Assembly: GCF_014692525.1 (NCBI RefSeq)
Contig: NZ_JACNYL010000002.1
Location: 558,001 to 622,000, forward strand
Source of the DNA: Sphingobacterium chuzhouense
Lineage (GTDB): Bacteria; Bacteroidota; Bacteroidia; Sphingobacteriales; Sphingobacteriaceae
DNA length: 64,000 nucleotides
Direction: 5' to 3'
Shown: piece by piece, positions 27,263-35,775 of the stretch
How the letters are laid out: each line of letters opens with the position of its first letter
How positions within the stretch are numbered: the first letter of the stretch is position 1
Made by a program: the position numbers and the translations under genes
The notes under the pieces: model-generated
Told to the model about the DNA's origin: nothing
The model's input: only the letters and a program-made list of their open reading frames with translations
The model's database searches: none

Positions 27263-28260
27263 TGAATGTCGCAATAAATGGCTTCGGGAGGATTGGACGC
27301 AATACCTTACGTAATATTTATCGCAGAGGACTTCAAAAGGAAATCAGAATTGTTGCTATTAACGATCTGACGGACACTGCTACGTTAGCCCATTTGCTAA
27401 AATATGACTCCGTCCATGGACCATTTCCATTTAGAGTTCATCATGATGCAGAGCATCTTTTTGTCGAGGATCAATCTATCAAGATATTAAAAGAAAAAGA
27501 TCCTTTACAGCTTCCTTGGAGTGCGATGAGCGTCGATGTGGTTATCGAGTCAACGGGTGTTTTTACCAGTAGAGAAAAGGCGTCCTTACATTTGAAAGCC
27601 GGCGCAACACAAACCATCATATCAGCTCCTTCACCCGACAAAGAAGTTCCGACTGTCGTTTTGGGTGTCAACGATCTGACATTTGATTGGCAGACTCCCC
27701 TATTTTCAAACGCCTCCTGTACCACCAACAATGTTGCTCCTTTGGTTAAGATTTTGGATGAGAATTGGGGCATTAATGATGGCTACATTACTACTGTCCA
27801 TTCGATGACAGGAGATCAAAATCTACACGATGCTCCCCATCGAGACTTACGTAGGGCACGCGCAGCATCCTCATCGATTATACCAACAACAACAGGTGCT
27901 GCAAAAGCGATTACCAATGTGTTCCCGCACCTGGAGGGGAAACTTGGCGGTGCTGGTATACGCGTTCCCGTGCTCAACGGTTCATTAACCGATTTTACTT
28001 GTACGCTAAAGAGACAGACAACAGTAGAAGAAATCAATACTAAATTTAGAGAAGCAGCGGCGGACTCCTTAAAAGACATTCTTTATTATACAGAAGATCC
28101 CATTGTCTCCGTAGACATTATCAATAATCCATATTCCTGTATTTTTGATGCACAGCTCACCTCCATTGTTGGCGGATTAGTAAAAGTCGTAGGGTGGTAT
28201 GATAATGAGTTTGGGTATTCCAATAGATTGGTGGATTTGCTAATTTGTGTTCGTAACTAG
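27262..28260 (+). CDS. gap: Type I glyceraldehyde-3-phosphate dehydrogenase
   Basis: A 332-residue cytoplasmic enzyme that oxidizes glyceraldehyde 3-phosphate to 1,3-bisphosphoglycerate with NAD. It has 'VAINGFGRIGRNTLRN' at the N terminus, the catalytic 'SNASCTTNNVAPLVKIL' (Cys153), 'TVHSMTGDQNLHDAPHRDLR', 'GIRVPVLNGSLTDFTC' and the C-terminal 'VVGWYDNEFGYSNRLVDL'. It lacks the usual 'TADAPMK'-like stretch in its plain form, having 'ISAPSPDKEVPTVVLGVND'. It could be a second GAPDH isozyme, given its pairing with an exported thioredoxin-like protein. An 18-base palindrome TTCGTAACTAGTTACGAA covers its stop codon. Confidence 0.93.
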   Translation: MNVAINGFGRIGRNTLRNIYRRGLQKEIRIVAINDLTDTATLAHLLKYDSVHGPFPFRVHHDAEHLFVEDQSIKILKEKDPLQLPWSAMSVDVVIESTGVFTSREKASLHLKAGATQTIISAPSPDKEVPTVVLGVNDLTFDWQTPLFSNASCTTNNVAPLVKILDENWGINDGYITTVHSMTGDQNLHDAPHRDLRRARAASSSIIPTTTGAAKAITNVFPHLEGKLGGAGIRVPVLNGSLTDFTCTLKRQTTVEEINTKFREAAADSLKDILYYTEDPIVSVDIINNPYSCIFDAQLTSIVGGLVKVVGWYDNEFGYSNRLVDLLICVRN

Positions 28261-28267
28261 TTACGAA
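28250..28267. repeat. 18-bp perfect palindrome between convergent genes
   Basis: TTCGTAACTAGTTACGAA spans the gap stop codon and the seven bases before the end of the convergent gene. It shares GTTACGAATC with other intergenic sites at 40233 and, in related form, at 59253. Confidence 0.5.
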
Positions 28268-29044
28268 TCATGATTCTCGAGTTACCCCAATACCAAACAG
28301 TGCAAAATCATATTTAACGGGATCTTCAGGATCGAAGCGTTTTAAATTTTCTGTCAATTCTACAGCAGTTTTCCAATTCACCTTATCGGACGTAATCAAC
28401 CCGAACTTACGGGCAACGCGTTCTACATGAACATCACAGGGACAGATAAGATCACGAGATTTTATTCGATTCCATATACCAAAATCTACACCTTTATCGT
28501 CTTGGCGAACCATCCAGCGCAGGAACATATTTAAACGTTTGCAGCTGGATTTTTGCATAGGAGAACTGATATGTTTTTTGGTACGAATGGGATGATCGGG
28601 TAACGAGAAAAAATAAGCTTTAAATTCATTCAGGCTTCGCTCCATCGAAAAAGCTTTATTCAATTGATTACCAATTAGAAAAGCATCTTCTAATGAAGGG
28701 AAATGGCGGTAATGGAATTGCAAAAAAGAAACAAAATATAACAAATCGGTATCATTAAAAGTACGGTGCTTAAACCCTAAAAGGTTTTTCAAGTCTTCCT
28801 CTTTATGTCCTATAATAAATTTCGAAGGTTGTCCGTCAAATCGTTCGATCAATTCTCTGCATTTATTAATAATGGTTTTGCGCTGCCCCCAAGCTAAAAT
28901 AGCGGCGAAGAAACCCATAATCTCTATGTCTTGTTTCTTGGTAAACAAATGAGGAATACATATCGGGTCATTTTCAATAAATGCGGGTTGATTAAACGAC
29001 GCTACTTTGTCGTTTAAAAATTGCTTCATGTCGAAGTCTGCCAT
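28268..29044 (-). CDS. TIGR02757 family protein (DUF2400)
   Basis: A 258-residue protein with the TIGR02757 layout: 'KQDIEIMGFFAAILAWGQRK' then 'TIINKCRELIERFDGQP', 'SSPMQKSSCKRLNMFLRWMV', and 'LICPCDVHVERVARKFGLIT' with 'LKRFDPEDPVKYDFALFGIG' at the C terminus. This arrangement resembles helix-hairpin-helix base-excision glycosylases (the last segment looks like the HhH/catalytic region), but no activity is established that I can name with certainty. It is convergent with gap and divergent from rlmF. Confidence 0.88.
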   Translation of the reverse strand: MADFDMKQFLNDKVASFNQPAFIENDPICIPHLFTKKQDIEIMGFFAAILAWGQRKTIINKCRELIERFDGQPSKFIIGHKEEDLKNLLGFKHRTFNDTDLLYFVSFLQFHYRHFPSLEDAFLIGNQLNKAFSMERSLNEFKAYFFSLPDHPIRTKKHISSPMQKSSCKRLNMFLRWMVRQDDKGVDFGIWNRIKSRDLICPCDVHVERVARKFGLITSDKVNWKTAVELTENLKRFDPEDPVKYDFALFGIGVTRES

Positions 29045-29113
29045 GTGCTTAATATCTATGCTTTAATTTGCATATAAAGATACCCTTTTCACAAATACCC
29101 CCAATAATTTAAA

Positions 29114-29121
29114 TATCTTTG
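29114..29121 (+). promoter_or_regulatory. Promoter -7 box of rlmF
   Basis: TATCTTTG is a perfect TAnnTTTG box 17 bases before the ATG at 29139. The -33 box is not clear. Confidence 0.5.
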
Positions 29122-29138
29122 CATTAAATTACAAGTAT

Positions 29139-30044
29139 ATGGATTCTAAAAAGAAGAAGAACGTATTGCATCCCAGAAATATACATCAATCCGGTTATGA
29201 TTTTCCTCAGCTAGCAGAAGCAAATCCGGAACTGAAAGATTATATGATCGAAACTGAATTTGGTACGGTATCTGTCGATTTTGCTAACCCCAAAGCAGTC
29301 GTTGAGCTTAATAAAGCACTCTTAAAAGCTCACTATAACATACAAAATTGGTCTATTCTGAAAAATAGCCTCTGCCCCCCTATTCCAGGACGAGCAGATT
29401 ACATACACTATGTTGCCGACCTGCTTGCGGCTAACAATGGCGGTGTTATCCCAACAGGGCCCCAGATAAATGTTTTAGATATTGGAACAGGCTCCTCCAT
29501 CATTTATCCTATTCTGGGCGAACGGACATACGGCTGGAAATTCCTGGGAACTGATATCGACGTTGCGGCACTCAATCATGCCCGCTCTTTAGTCAAAACC
29601 AATGAGGGATTGTCGCGAAAGATAGTATTTCAACTGCAGGAAAACCGTGAACACATTTTCGAAGGTATTTTGAGCAAAGACGATTATTTCGACTTAGTAG
29701 TTTGCAACCCTCCCTTTTTTGCTTCGCGGGAAGAAAACTGGCAAAAGACCACCAAAAAATTCCATAATCTGCACAAAGGTAAAGAAGCGCTGCCGGTACA
29801 AAACTTTGCTGGACATCCCAACGAGCTCTGGTGCAAGGGTGGTGAAAGAAAGTTTGTACGCGATATGATTAATGAGAGTATGCGGTTCAAAAAACAATTA
29901 GGTTGGATTACAAGCTTGGTTTCTAATAAAGAGAACTTAAAGCCCCTTGTCGCCACGTTAGAATACAACAAGGCATCCCAAGTGGAGATCATCAATATGG
30001 CACAAGGACAGAAGGCCATCCGTATTTTAGCATGGAAATGGTAG
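29139..30044 (+). CDS. rlmF: 23S rRNA (adenine(1618)-N(6))-methyltransferase RlmF
   Basis: A 301-residue SAM-dependent methyltransferase that modifies A1618 of 23S rRNA. It has 'HPRNIHQSGYDFPQLAEANP' (family-specific N terminus), 'WSILKNSLCPPIPGRADYIH', motif I 'NVLDIGTGSSIIYPILG', and the catalytic 'DLVVCNPPFFASREE' (NPPF). The C-terminal half has 'ELWCKGGERKFVRDMINES'. It is cytoplasmic and monocistronic, with its own promoter. Confidence 0.94.
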   Translation: MDSKKKKNVLHPRNIHQSGYDFPQLAEANPELKDYMIETEFGTVSVDFANPKAVVELNKALLKAHYNIQNWSILKNSLCPPIPGRADYIHYVADLLAANNGGVIPTGPQINVLDIGTGSSIIYPILGERTYGWKFLGTDIDVAALNHARSLVKTNEGLSRKIVFQLQENREHIFEGILSKDDYFDLVVCNPPFFASREENWQKTTKKFHNLHKGKEALPVQNFAGHPNELWCKGGERKFVRDMINESMRFKKQLGWITSLVSNKENLKPLVATLEYNKASQVEIINMAQGQKAIRILAWKW

Positions 30045-30062
30045 TGTAAGGCTTAAATTGCC

Positions 30063-31427
30063 TTACACTTCGCTTTTTACCGGTTTATCTTTTAGCTTCC
30101 GCACGAAAAGACTATAGTTCTCATGTTTTTCAACATATATCTCTTCTCCTACATCGATAAAACCGTCTAGCGCGACAGCATCATACCACACGCCATCAAT
30201 CTCAATTTTACCGGCTGGTCTTAAAACCGTACGAGCAACACCATTTTTATAAAGCAGGTTCGTTTTCTGTGGAGACGAGGTATATCCCACACCTGCTTTC
30301 TGCTCATCTTGGAGCACCAATCGCTTAAAGGCAGACGACCTTAGGATATTTTTCCCGAAAATAACCATTAAGATAATAGAGAGCACCATTGCTCCCGTTA
30401 CAATTAAAAATGACTCCATCAATAATCCTGGTTTGGCTAATTTAAAATCAAAAAAGTTATTGTCTACCATAGAGAAAGCAAGACCACATAGTACACATAT
30501 TATACCCAATATACCCGCAATACCAAATCCAGGTATGACAAATATCTCTAGTAGCAGCAGCGCGACTCCCACGATAAATATCGCTATTTCCCAATGATCA
30601 GCCAGTCCCTGCAAATACAGCGGTGCAAAAAACAATACACCGCATATAATAGCGACCACGAGCGCAAAACCGATCCCAGGCGTTTGTAACTCAAAATAAA
30701 TACCGCCAATAAGCCCTAATATTAAGAAACCACTGACCATCGGATTAATTAAAAAAGCAACAATACGATCCACTACGGTGATATGGTGCTGCACGACCTC
30801 AAGATCACCTTTTCCAACTTGTTTGTAGACTTCCCCTACATCACCAACTACAGCTCGAACAATACCTGATTTTACGCCTTCGGAAGCCGTCAGTGTCAAT
30901 AGCTTACCGTCAGGCTTCAACTGTGGAATAGAAACCTCCGGATCTACAAACGCTTCTGCTATTTTGGGGTCGCGTCCTTTCGCTTCGGCGGTAGCACGCA
31001 TTAACCCTCGCATATAAGATTGATATTTTTCCGGCATAATCTCCCCGCTTTGGTTGACAACACTTGCCGCCCCCATGCTCCCGCCATTTTGCATAAAAAT
31101 CTCATCCGAAGCCAACGAAATCAACGCTCCCGCAGAAGCCGCATTGTTGTTTATATACACCACCGTATGCATAGTGGAGCCTAAAAGCTTAGTACGTATA
31201 GAATCCGCAAAATTTACCGCTCCACCAAACGTATTTAATTCTATTAAAAACGTCTCAGCTTGGAGCTCTATTGCTTTCTGATGCGCCAAATTGACGGTTC
31301 GCCATGCGTTTGGGCCAATATCTTCTTTGATATCCACTTTATAAATCTTTTGTGCCGATGCTACAGAAAGCATAACACAAAAAGTTAAAAGAAAAGCAAA
31401 AAAGGATTTCGTAATTTTGTTCATCAT
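30063..31427 (-). CDS. NfeD family membrane-bound serine protease
   Basis: A 454-residue protein: signal peptide (to about residue 25), a ClpP-like protease domain with 'IELNTFGGAVNFADSIRTKL' and the catalytic-Ser region 'VVYINNNAASAGALISLASD', then several membrane helices (about 235-375), and a C-terminal OB-fold NfeD domain ('GVARTVLRPAGKIEIDGVWY'). Long-form NfeD proteins work with SPFH/stomatin-like partners at the membrane; no such partner gene is adjacent. Its start is only 23 bases from the start of the divergent gene. Confidence 0.9.
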   Translation of the reverse strand: MMNKITKSFFAFLLTFCVMLSVASAQKIYKVDIKEDIGPNAWRTVNLAHQKAIELQAETFLIELNTFGGAVNFADSIRTKLLGSTMHTVVYINNNAASAGALISLASDEIFMQNGGSMGAASVVNQSGEIMPEKYQSYMRGLMRATAEAKGRDPKIAEAFVDPEVSIPQLKPDGKLLTLTASEGVKSGIVRAVVGDVGEVYKQVGKGDLEVVQHHITVVDRIVAFLINPMVSGFLILGLIGGIYFELQTPGIGFALVVAIICGVLFFAPLYLQGLADHWEIAIFIVGVALLLLEIFVIPGFGIAGILGIICVLCGLAFSMVDNNFFDFKLAKPGLLMESFLIVTGAMVLSIILMVIFGKNILRSSAFKRLVLQDEQKAGVGYTSSPQKTNLLYKNGVARTVLRPAGKIEIDGVWYDAVALDGFIDVGEEIYVEKHENYSLFVRKLKDKPVKSEV

Positions 31428-31450
31428 GAATTAATATTCTTGCGATAGTA

Positions 31451-32197
31451 ATGACTAAATATACGACATTTAAAGCATTTGAAAAAAACTTTCCTTATCA
31501 AATATGGAAAATTGTTGCAGATGCTGCTTCCCGACAAATTGCGGTAGAACTCCGTGATACCGAGTCGACGTGCGCCGTACTTTATGTCTTTGATTTTGAA
31601 GGGAAAGAGGTGCTGATAAATAAACAAATAGATGAGAAAGAATGGACATTGGAGGCTATCCAATACCATACCATCGTCCTGAAACGTGTGGGCGACACAC
31701 AACCCGTGAAAGAGGGTATTTTATTTTTAGATATACAAGGCAGCCTCCGACACCTATGGCAAGAATACACCTGGATAGATACTTATCGTGGCGTTATCAA
31801 GGTGAGGCATCGTAATTTTCAAAGTGGTTTTGAGGAATATATCGATATAGAAACACTAAAAAAAACTTCTGACACAGAAAGAATACAAGATTATTGCAGT
31901 GCCATCAAAATGCCTGTTCCTTATAGCGGCCCCTTACCCCCCTATCTACCACATTCGGCTATACAAGACCTACCTTGGATCAGCCGTGCAGCAAATCGTA
32001 TACTTTGGTCGTATCACATCAAGGAGAATGACCATTATCGCCTAAACCTTGCTATCGCTGATACATCAAATTTATTATGGACACAATGTTTATTATCGGA
32101 TATGCCCAAAATGATTCCACAGCCCTACTTTCAAATAGAAAATCAAATATTTTTAATGTCATATAATAAACGGAAAATTGTTTCGTATTTAGTATAA
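31451..32197 (+). CDS. Conserved protein, DUF4905-like
   Basis: A 248-residue soluble protein without signal peptide. It has repeated beta-rich segments: 'FPYQIWKIVADAASRQIAVE', 'VLYVFDFEGKEVLINKQIDE', 'GILFLDIQGSLRHLWQEYTW' and 'YHIKENDHYRLNLAIADTSN'. The pattern fits a family known from Bacteroidota that I believe is DUF4905; I am not certain of the label. The function is unknown. A LysM gene follows after ten bases on the same strand, so the two are probably cotranscribed. Confidence 0.65.
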   Translation: MTKYTTFKAFEKNFPYQIWKIVADAASRQIAVELRDTESTCAVLYVFDFEGKEVLINKQIDEKEWTLEAIQYHTIVLKRVGDTQPVKEGILFLDIQGSLRHLWQEYTWIDTYRGVIKVRHRNFQSGFEEYIDIETLKKTSDTERIQDYCSAIKMPVPYSGPLPPYLPHSAIQDLPWISRAANRILWSYHIKENDHYRLNLAIADTSNLLWTQCLLSDMPKMIPQPYFQIENQIFLMSYNKRKIVSYLV

Positions 32198-32207
32198 TTG
32201 TAAATAT

Positions 32208-33128
32208 ATGGGAAAAACAAAAGCTTTTTCGACCACTATAAAATTAGGTGTCATGGGGATATTATGCTCCCCTCTTTTTCTGATAGCCAAATCTGTTGAT
32301 TATAACATTAATGAGACCTTTACAGTATCTACTGCGCCAGATTCAATAGGTGTGGAAGTCGTAAATGGCGAAATAAATATTATCCACCGTATAGAGCGAA
32401 AAGAAACATATTATGCGTTGAGCCGTCGATATAATATTCCGGTAAATCGTATAATGGAAGTGAACAATAAAAAGAGTCTTAGACCCGGCGATACGGTAAA
32501 AGTTCCGACCGGCCGACAAGAAGCTCCGTCAACAGTAGTTTCTCCACCCACTCCCGCCAAGCAAGGCCAACAGCAGGAACAACCTAAGGTGTTAACTGAA
32601 TATAAAGTGGGGAAGAGCGAAACTTTGTATGCGATTTCCAGAAGATTTGGCACGACCGTAGAGGCCATCAAAAAAATGAATGAACTTCGGTCAGACTCAC
32701 TTCGAGAGGGTACCACCTTAAAAATTCCCAATGCGGATTACCGGGAGCCCATTCCGGAAGTTCCACAACAACCTATCGCTATCGATACATCATCCGTAAC
32801 CGAGTTAACACCAGAGCAGATTATTGCTGCAAATCGCTACGGCATCCGTGAAAAACAAGAAAAAGGCATCGGTGTTTGGATCAATGATCTAGAAACGGAC
32901 GGTAAAAGTAACCTCGCTCTTCATAAAACCGCTCCTATCGGCACCATCTTAAAAATCACCAATCCGATGACACGGAATGTTACATACGCAAAAGTAGTCG
33001 GAAAATTCACCGACACGGCGGAAACAAAAGATGCCATTGTGGTGTTGTCAAAATCAGCCGCTGCCTATATTGGTGCGCTTGATAGAAGATTTTTGATTGA
33101 AATAGCGTATGGCGTACCTTTGCAGTAA
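32208..33128 (+). CDS. LysM domain protein with RlpA-like C terminus
   Basis: A 306-residue envelope protein: N-terminal membrane anchor or signal ('GVMGILCSPLFLIAKS'), first LysM at about 65-103 ('KETYYALSRRYNIPVNRIME'), second LysM at about 131-175 ('KSETLYAISRRFGTTVEAIK'), then a double-psi beta-barrel-like C-terminal domain ('LALHKTAPIGTILKITNPMT', 'YAKVVGKFTDTAETKDAIVV', 'LSKSAAAYIGALDRRFLIEI'). LysM binds peptidoglycan. The last domain resembles RlpA, but its usual Asp/His pair is not evident, so it may only bind. It precedes uridine kinase by 20 bases. Confidence 0.85.
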   Translation: MGKTKAFSTTIKLGVMGILCSPLFLIAKSVDYNINETFTVSTAPDSIGVEVVNGEINIIHRIERKETYYALSRRYNIPVNRIMEVNNKKSLRPGDTVKVPTGRQEAPSTVVSPPTPAKQGQQQEQPKVLTEYKVGKSETLYAISRRFGTTVEAIKKMNELRSDSLREGTTLKIPNADYREPIPEVPQQPIAIDTSSVTELTPEQIIAANRYGIREKQEKGIGVWINDLETDGKSNLALHKTAPIGTILKITNPMTRNVTYAKVVGKFTDTAETKDAIVVLSKSAAAYIGALDRRFLIEIAYGVPLQ

Positions 33129-33148
33129 TTAAATTCAATAAGGTATAG

Positions 33149-33772
33149 ATGGACAAACCATATGTTATCGGTATCGCGGGCAGCAGCGGATCAGGTAAAA
33201 CATTCTTTCTGAAACGCTTTCTTGATCATTTTCAACCCGATCAAGTTACCCTTATTTCCCAAGACGACTATTATATTCCGGCAAATACCAAAACAAAGGA
33301 AGAAAACCGTTTATATAATTTTGACCTGCCTACCGCTATTAATCGAGAATCTTTCTTTCACGATATAAAACAGCTTTTCGGTGGACATACCGTTTATCGG
33401 CAGGAATACACCTTTAATAATCCCGACATTACCCCTAAAATACTCGAAATTAAACCGGCTCCCATTCTGATTGTAGAGGGGTTGTTTATCTTTCATTATG
33501 AGGAGGTGAATGAGCTATTGGATTATCGAATTTTTCTCGATGCAGAAGAATCTGTTGCATTGGAAAGAAGGTTGCGACGAGATCTTATCGAAAGAGGATA
33601 TGATCACGACGATGTTATGTACAAATGGATAAACCATGTCGTGCCAGCCTATGAACAATATTTAGTTCCGTTTAAATCAATATGCGATTTGGTTATTATC
33701 AATAATACCGACGACCCCAAAATCATCGATGAAGCTGCGCGTGAAATTTCGGTTGAACTTAAGATTATTTAA
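33149..33772 (+). CDS. udk: Uridine kinase
   Basis: A 207-residue cytoplasmic kinase that phosphorylates uridine and cytidine in pyrimidine salvage. It has the P-loop 'GIAGSSGSGKT' (residues 8-18), 'VTLISQDDYYIP', 'NFDLPTAINRESFFHDI' and 'PILIVEGLFIF' (Walker B), then the lid region 'LDAEESVALERRLRRDLIER'. The length fits the family. It may belong to the same operon as the LysM and DUF4905-like genes upstream. Confidence 0.92.
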   Translation: MDKPYVIGIAGSSGSGKTFFLKRFLDHFQPDQVTLISQDDYYIPANTKTKEENRLYNFDLPTAINRESFFHDIKQLFGGHTVYRQEYTFNNPDITPKILEIKPAPILIVEGLFIFHYEEVNELLDYRIFLDAEESVALERRLRRDLIERGYDHDDVMYKWINHVVPAYEQYLVPFKSICDLVIINNTDDPKIIDEAAREISVELKII

Positions 33773-33788
33773 ATTCAATCTAAACAAT

Positions 33789-33796
33789 TATCTTTG
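33789..33796 (+). promoter_or_regulatory. Promoter -7 box before the Cys/Lys-rich small gene
   Basis: TATCTTTG, a perfect -7 box, lies 17 bases after the udk stop and 8 bases before the first possible ATG (33805). Transcription would start close to 33802, so the second ATG (33817) may be the real start. Confidence 0.5.
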
Positions 33797-33804
33797 TACC
33801 TGAG

Positions 33805-33972
33805 ATGGAGAAGATAATGAACTCGTTATTTTATATAGAAGATGGGAATCCCTTTTTTGACGAAATAAAAAAGGGAATAAACAGCAACCCAGATTTGGGA
33901 TGTTGTGTCTTTAAAAAATGCTGTAAAAAATACAAACGGGGCAAACGTTGCAAGAAATGTCCTAAACGATAA
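33805..33972 (+). CDS. Cys/Lys-rich small protein (55 residues)
   Basis: A short gene between udk and the MFS gene. The N-terminal half is acidic and aromatic (LFYIEDGNPFFDEIKKG), the C-terminal half is full of Cys and Lys: 'LGCCVFKKCCKKYKRGKRC' followed by KKCPKR. Six Cys in the last 24 residues include two CC pairs and one CxxC, which suggests metal binding or RNA/membrane contact. ATG at 33817 (MNSLFY) is an alternative start giving 51 residues. It has its own -7 box. I do not recognise a named family. Codon use looks like that of real neighbours. Confidence 0.65.
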   Translation: MEKIMNSLFYIEDGNPFFDEIKKGINSNPDLGCCVFKKCCKKYKRGKRCKKCPKR

Positions 33973-33982
33973 TTTTTGCGCA

Positions 33983-35206
33983 CTACTCTTCCATATAATT
34001 TAAATCCTTATCGAAACTCTCTTCCAACCTGGTCAAAGCGAAAATTGCAATTACAGACAATACTATCGTAACAGCCATCGCCGCGTAAAGTATCCCCATT
34101 TTTGATACTAGCCAACCATATAAGAGTGTCGAGGGAATCAACGCCCCCCTTACAAAATTAGGTGCTGTGGTAGCCACAGTAGCACGTAGATTCGTACCAA
34201 ACTGTTCGGCAGAAATAGTGACAAATGTGGCCCAATATCCTACGCCAAGCCCTAATAAGAAAGCCAGTAACAAAAACTTATTTTCTGATATCCCCGTACT
34301 GGATAAGTACCACACGGCGAATAAAATAATTAACATTTGACAGATAAAGACCACTTTTTTTCTCGATTTGAACCACTGTGCCAATAAGCCTGCCAAGACA
34401 TCGCCCAATGAAATCCCGAGGTAAGTGAACATCACGCCCTTACCTGCACTCAACGGTACTTCACTTTGTAAAGCTCGTCCGATTTCGGGCGCCTGCGTGA
34501 CCAGAACTCCTACGACAAACCAGATAGGCAGCCCAATACAAAGGCAATATAGGTATCGAAGGAAGCGCTCCTTCTTGTTGAACAACATTAATAAATTTCC
34601 TTTTACCGCATTCTGGTTATCTTGTTTTTTAAATAAGCCAGATTCAAATGTTCCGACACGCAGCAACAAAAGACAAAGCCCCATACCTCCCCCGACAAAA
34701 TAAGCCGTTCTCCAGTCAAACCATTCGGAGACATAATAGGCCAAAATCGCACCTAATACGCCTAATCCGGCCACGATCATCGTTCCATATCCGCGTTTTC
34801 CTCTGTCCATACTTTCGCTCACTAATGTAATCCCTGCACCCAATTCTCCAGCAAGCCCTATACCTGCCACGAAGCGAATCCACGCATAGGTATTTACATC
34901 TTGAACAAAGCCGTTATATATGTTAGCTAAGGAATAGAGTACTATAGATCCGAAAAGCACCTTTAGCCGCCCGAATTTATCGGCAATAACACCCCAGATA
35001 ATTCCGCCCAGCAGCAAGCCCGCCATTTGCATGTTCAATACAAACTCTCCATTGGATCGCATTTGCTCTTCCGGAATACCAATGTCCTGAAACGATTGTA
35101 CCCGCACGATAGAAAAAATAATTAAATCATAAATATCCACAAAATAACCGAGTGAAGCTACCAAGACCAGCAGCCATACTTTACCAGGTTTAGGGTTATT
35201 TTCCAT
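33983..35206 (-). CDS. MFS transporter (metabolite:H+ symporter type)
   Basis: A 407-residue inner-membrane transporter with about twelve helices. It has 'SLGYFVDIYDLIIFSIVRVQ' in helix 1, the MFS motif 'GVIADKFGRLKVLFGSIVLY' between helices 2 and 3, 'RFVAGIGLAGELGAGITLVS' in helix 4 and 'TAPNFVRGALIPSTLLYGWL' near the end. The helix-1 Asp and helix-4 Gly-Glu-Leu-Gly pattern fit the metabolite:H+ symporter or sugar-acid branch. The substrate is unknown. It ends 11 bases from the convergent small gene. Confidence 0.88.
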   Translation of the reverse strand: MENNPKPGKVWLLVLVASLGYFVDIYDLIIFSIVRVQSFQDIGIPEEQMRSNGEFVLNMQMAGLLLGGIIWGVIADKFGRLKVLFGSIVLYSLANIYNGFVQDVNTYAWIRFVAGIGLAGELGAGITLVSESMDRGKRGYGTMIVAGLGVLGAILAYYVSEWFDWRTAYFVGGGMGLCLLLLRVGTFESGLFKKQDNQNAVKGNLLMLFNKKERFLRYLYCLCIGLPIWFVVGVLVTQAPEIGRALQSEVPLSAGKGVMFTYLGISLGDVLAGLLAQWFKSRKKVVFICQMLIILFAVWYLSSTGISENKFLLLAFLLGLGVGYWATFVTISAEQFGTNLRATVATTAPNFVRGALIPSTLLYGWLVSKMGILYAAMAVTIVLSVIAIFALTRLEESFDKDLNYMEE

Positions 35207-35298
35207 AATAGTTTAGCGTTGAGGCGCGCAATTTACAATCTTTTCCATTTATTACAAGAATTAAACAATCATAATCCGCTTAAATATTGGCGGAGTCC

Positions 35299-35306
35299 TA
35301 TATTTG
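35299..35306 (+). promoter_or_regulatory. Promoter -7 box of the lipoprotein-SCO-cytochrome c operon
   Basis: TATATTTG is a perfect -7 box 32 bases before the ATG at 35339. No clear TTTG is found at the right distance upstream. Confidence 0.5.
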
Positions 35307-35338
35307 TAACTAGAACATCAACATAAAAAACGAGCATA

Positions 35339-35773
35339 ATGAAAAAGTTCACTTTAGGCACGTTAGCATTCGGTGTATTCCTTGCGAGTGCTTGCCAGAA
35401 TACCAACGGACAAAACGCAGAAGCAGAGAAGCTAGCAAAAGAGGCTATCGAAATACATGACGAAATCATGCCCCAGGTTTCCGCCTTCAACAAACATGAA
35501 ATTTTGATCGACTCTTTATTACAAAACTTGTCTGTATTAAAGACCGTAGATGCCAATATCGATACGGTGGAAACCAGAGAAAAATTCCAGACATTGAAAA
35601 CAAACCTGGAATCCGCTACAGATAAAATGATGGTTTGGATGAAAGAATACGCTGCAGATAGTACTGATGTAAATTACCAAAAAGCTGAAGTGGAACGTAT
35701 TTCGGATTTGAAAACGGAGTTTGAACAGGTGAAGTATGAAGCAGAGAGCTTATTGGCCTCCTTTAAAAAGTAA
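35339..35773 (+). CDS. Helical periplasmic lipoprotein of unknown function
   Basis: A 144-residue lipoprotein (signal ending FLASAC, Cys19). After the Cys it is strongly helical and charged, with heptad-like spacing ('AEAEKLAKEAIEIHDEIMPQ', 'VSAFNKHEILIDSLLQNLSV', 'NYQKAEVERISDLKTEFEQV'), so a coiled-coil or helical bundle. It starts an operon with SCO (two-base gap) and a cytochrome c, which ties it to copper delivery or the respiratory chain in the periplasm. Proteins of this look are often called viral A-type inclusion protein in related genomes, a name without functional value. Confidence 0.75.
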   Translation: MKKFTLGTLAFGVFLASACQNTNGQNAEAEKLAKEAIEIHDEIMPQVSAFNKHEILIDSLLQNLSVLKTVDANIDTVETREKFQTLKTNLESATDKMMVWMKEYAADSTDVNYQKAEVERISDLKTEFEQVKYEAESLLASFKK

Positions 35774-35775
35774 CC

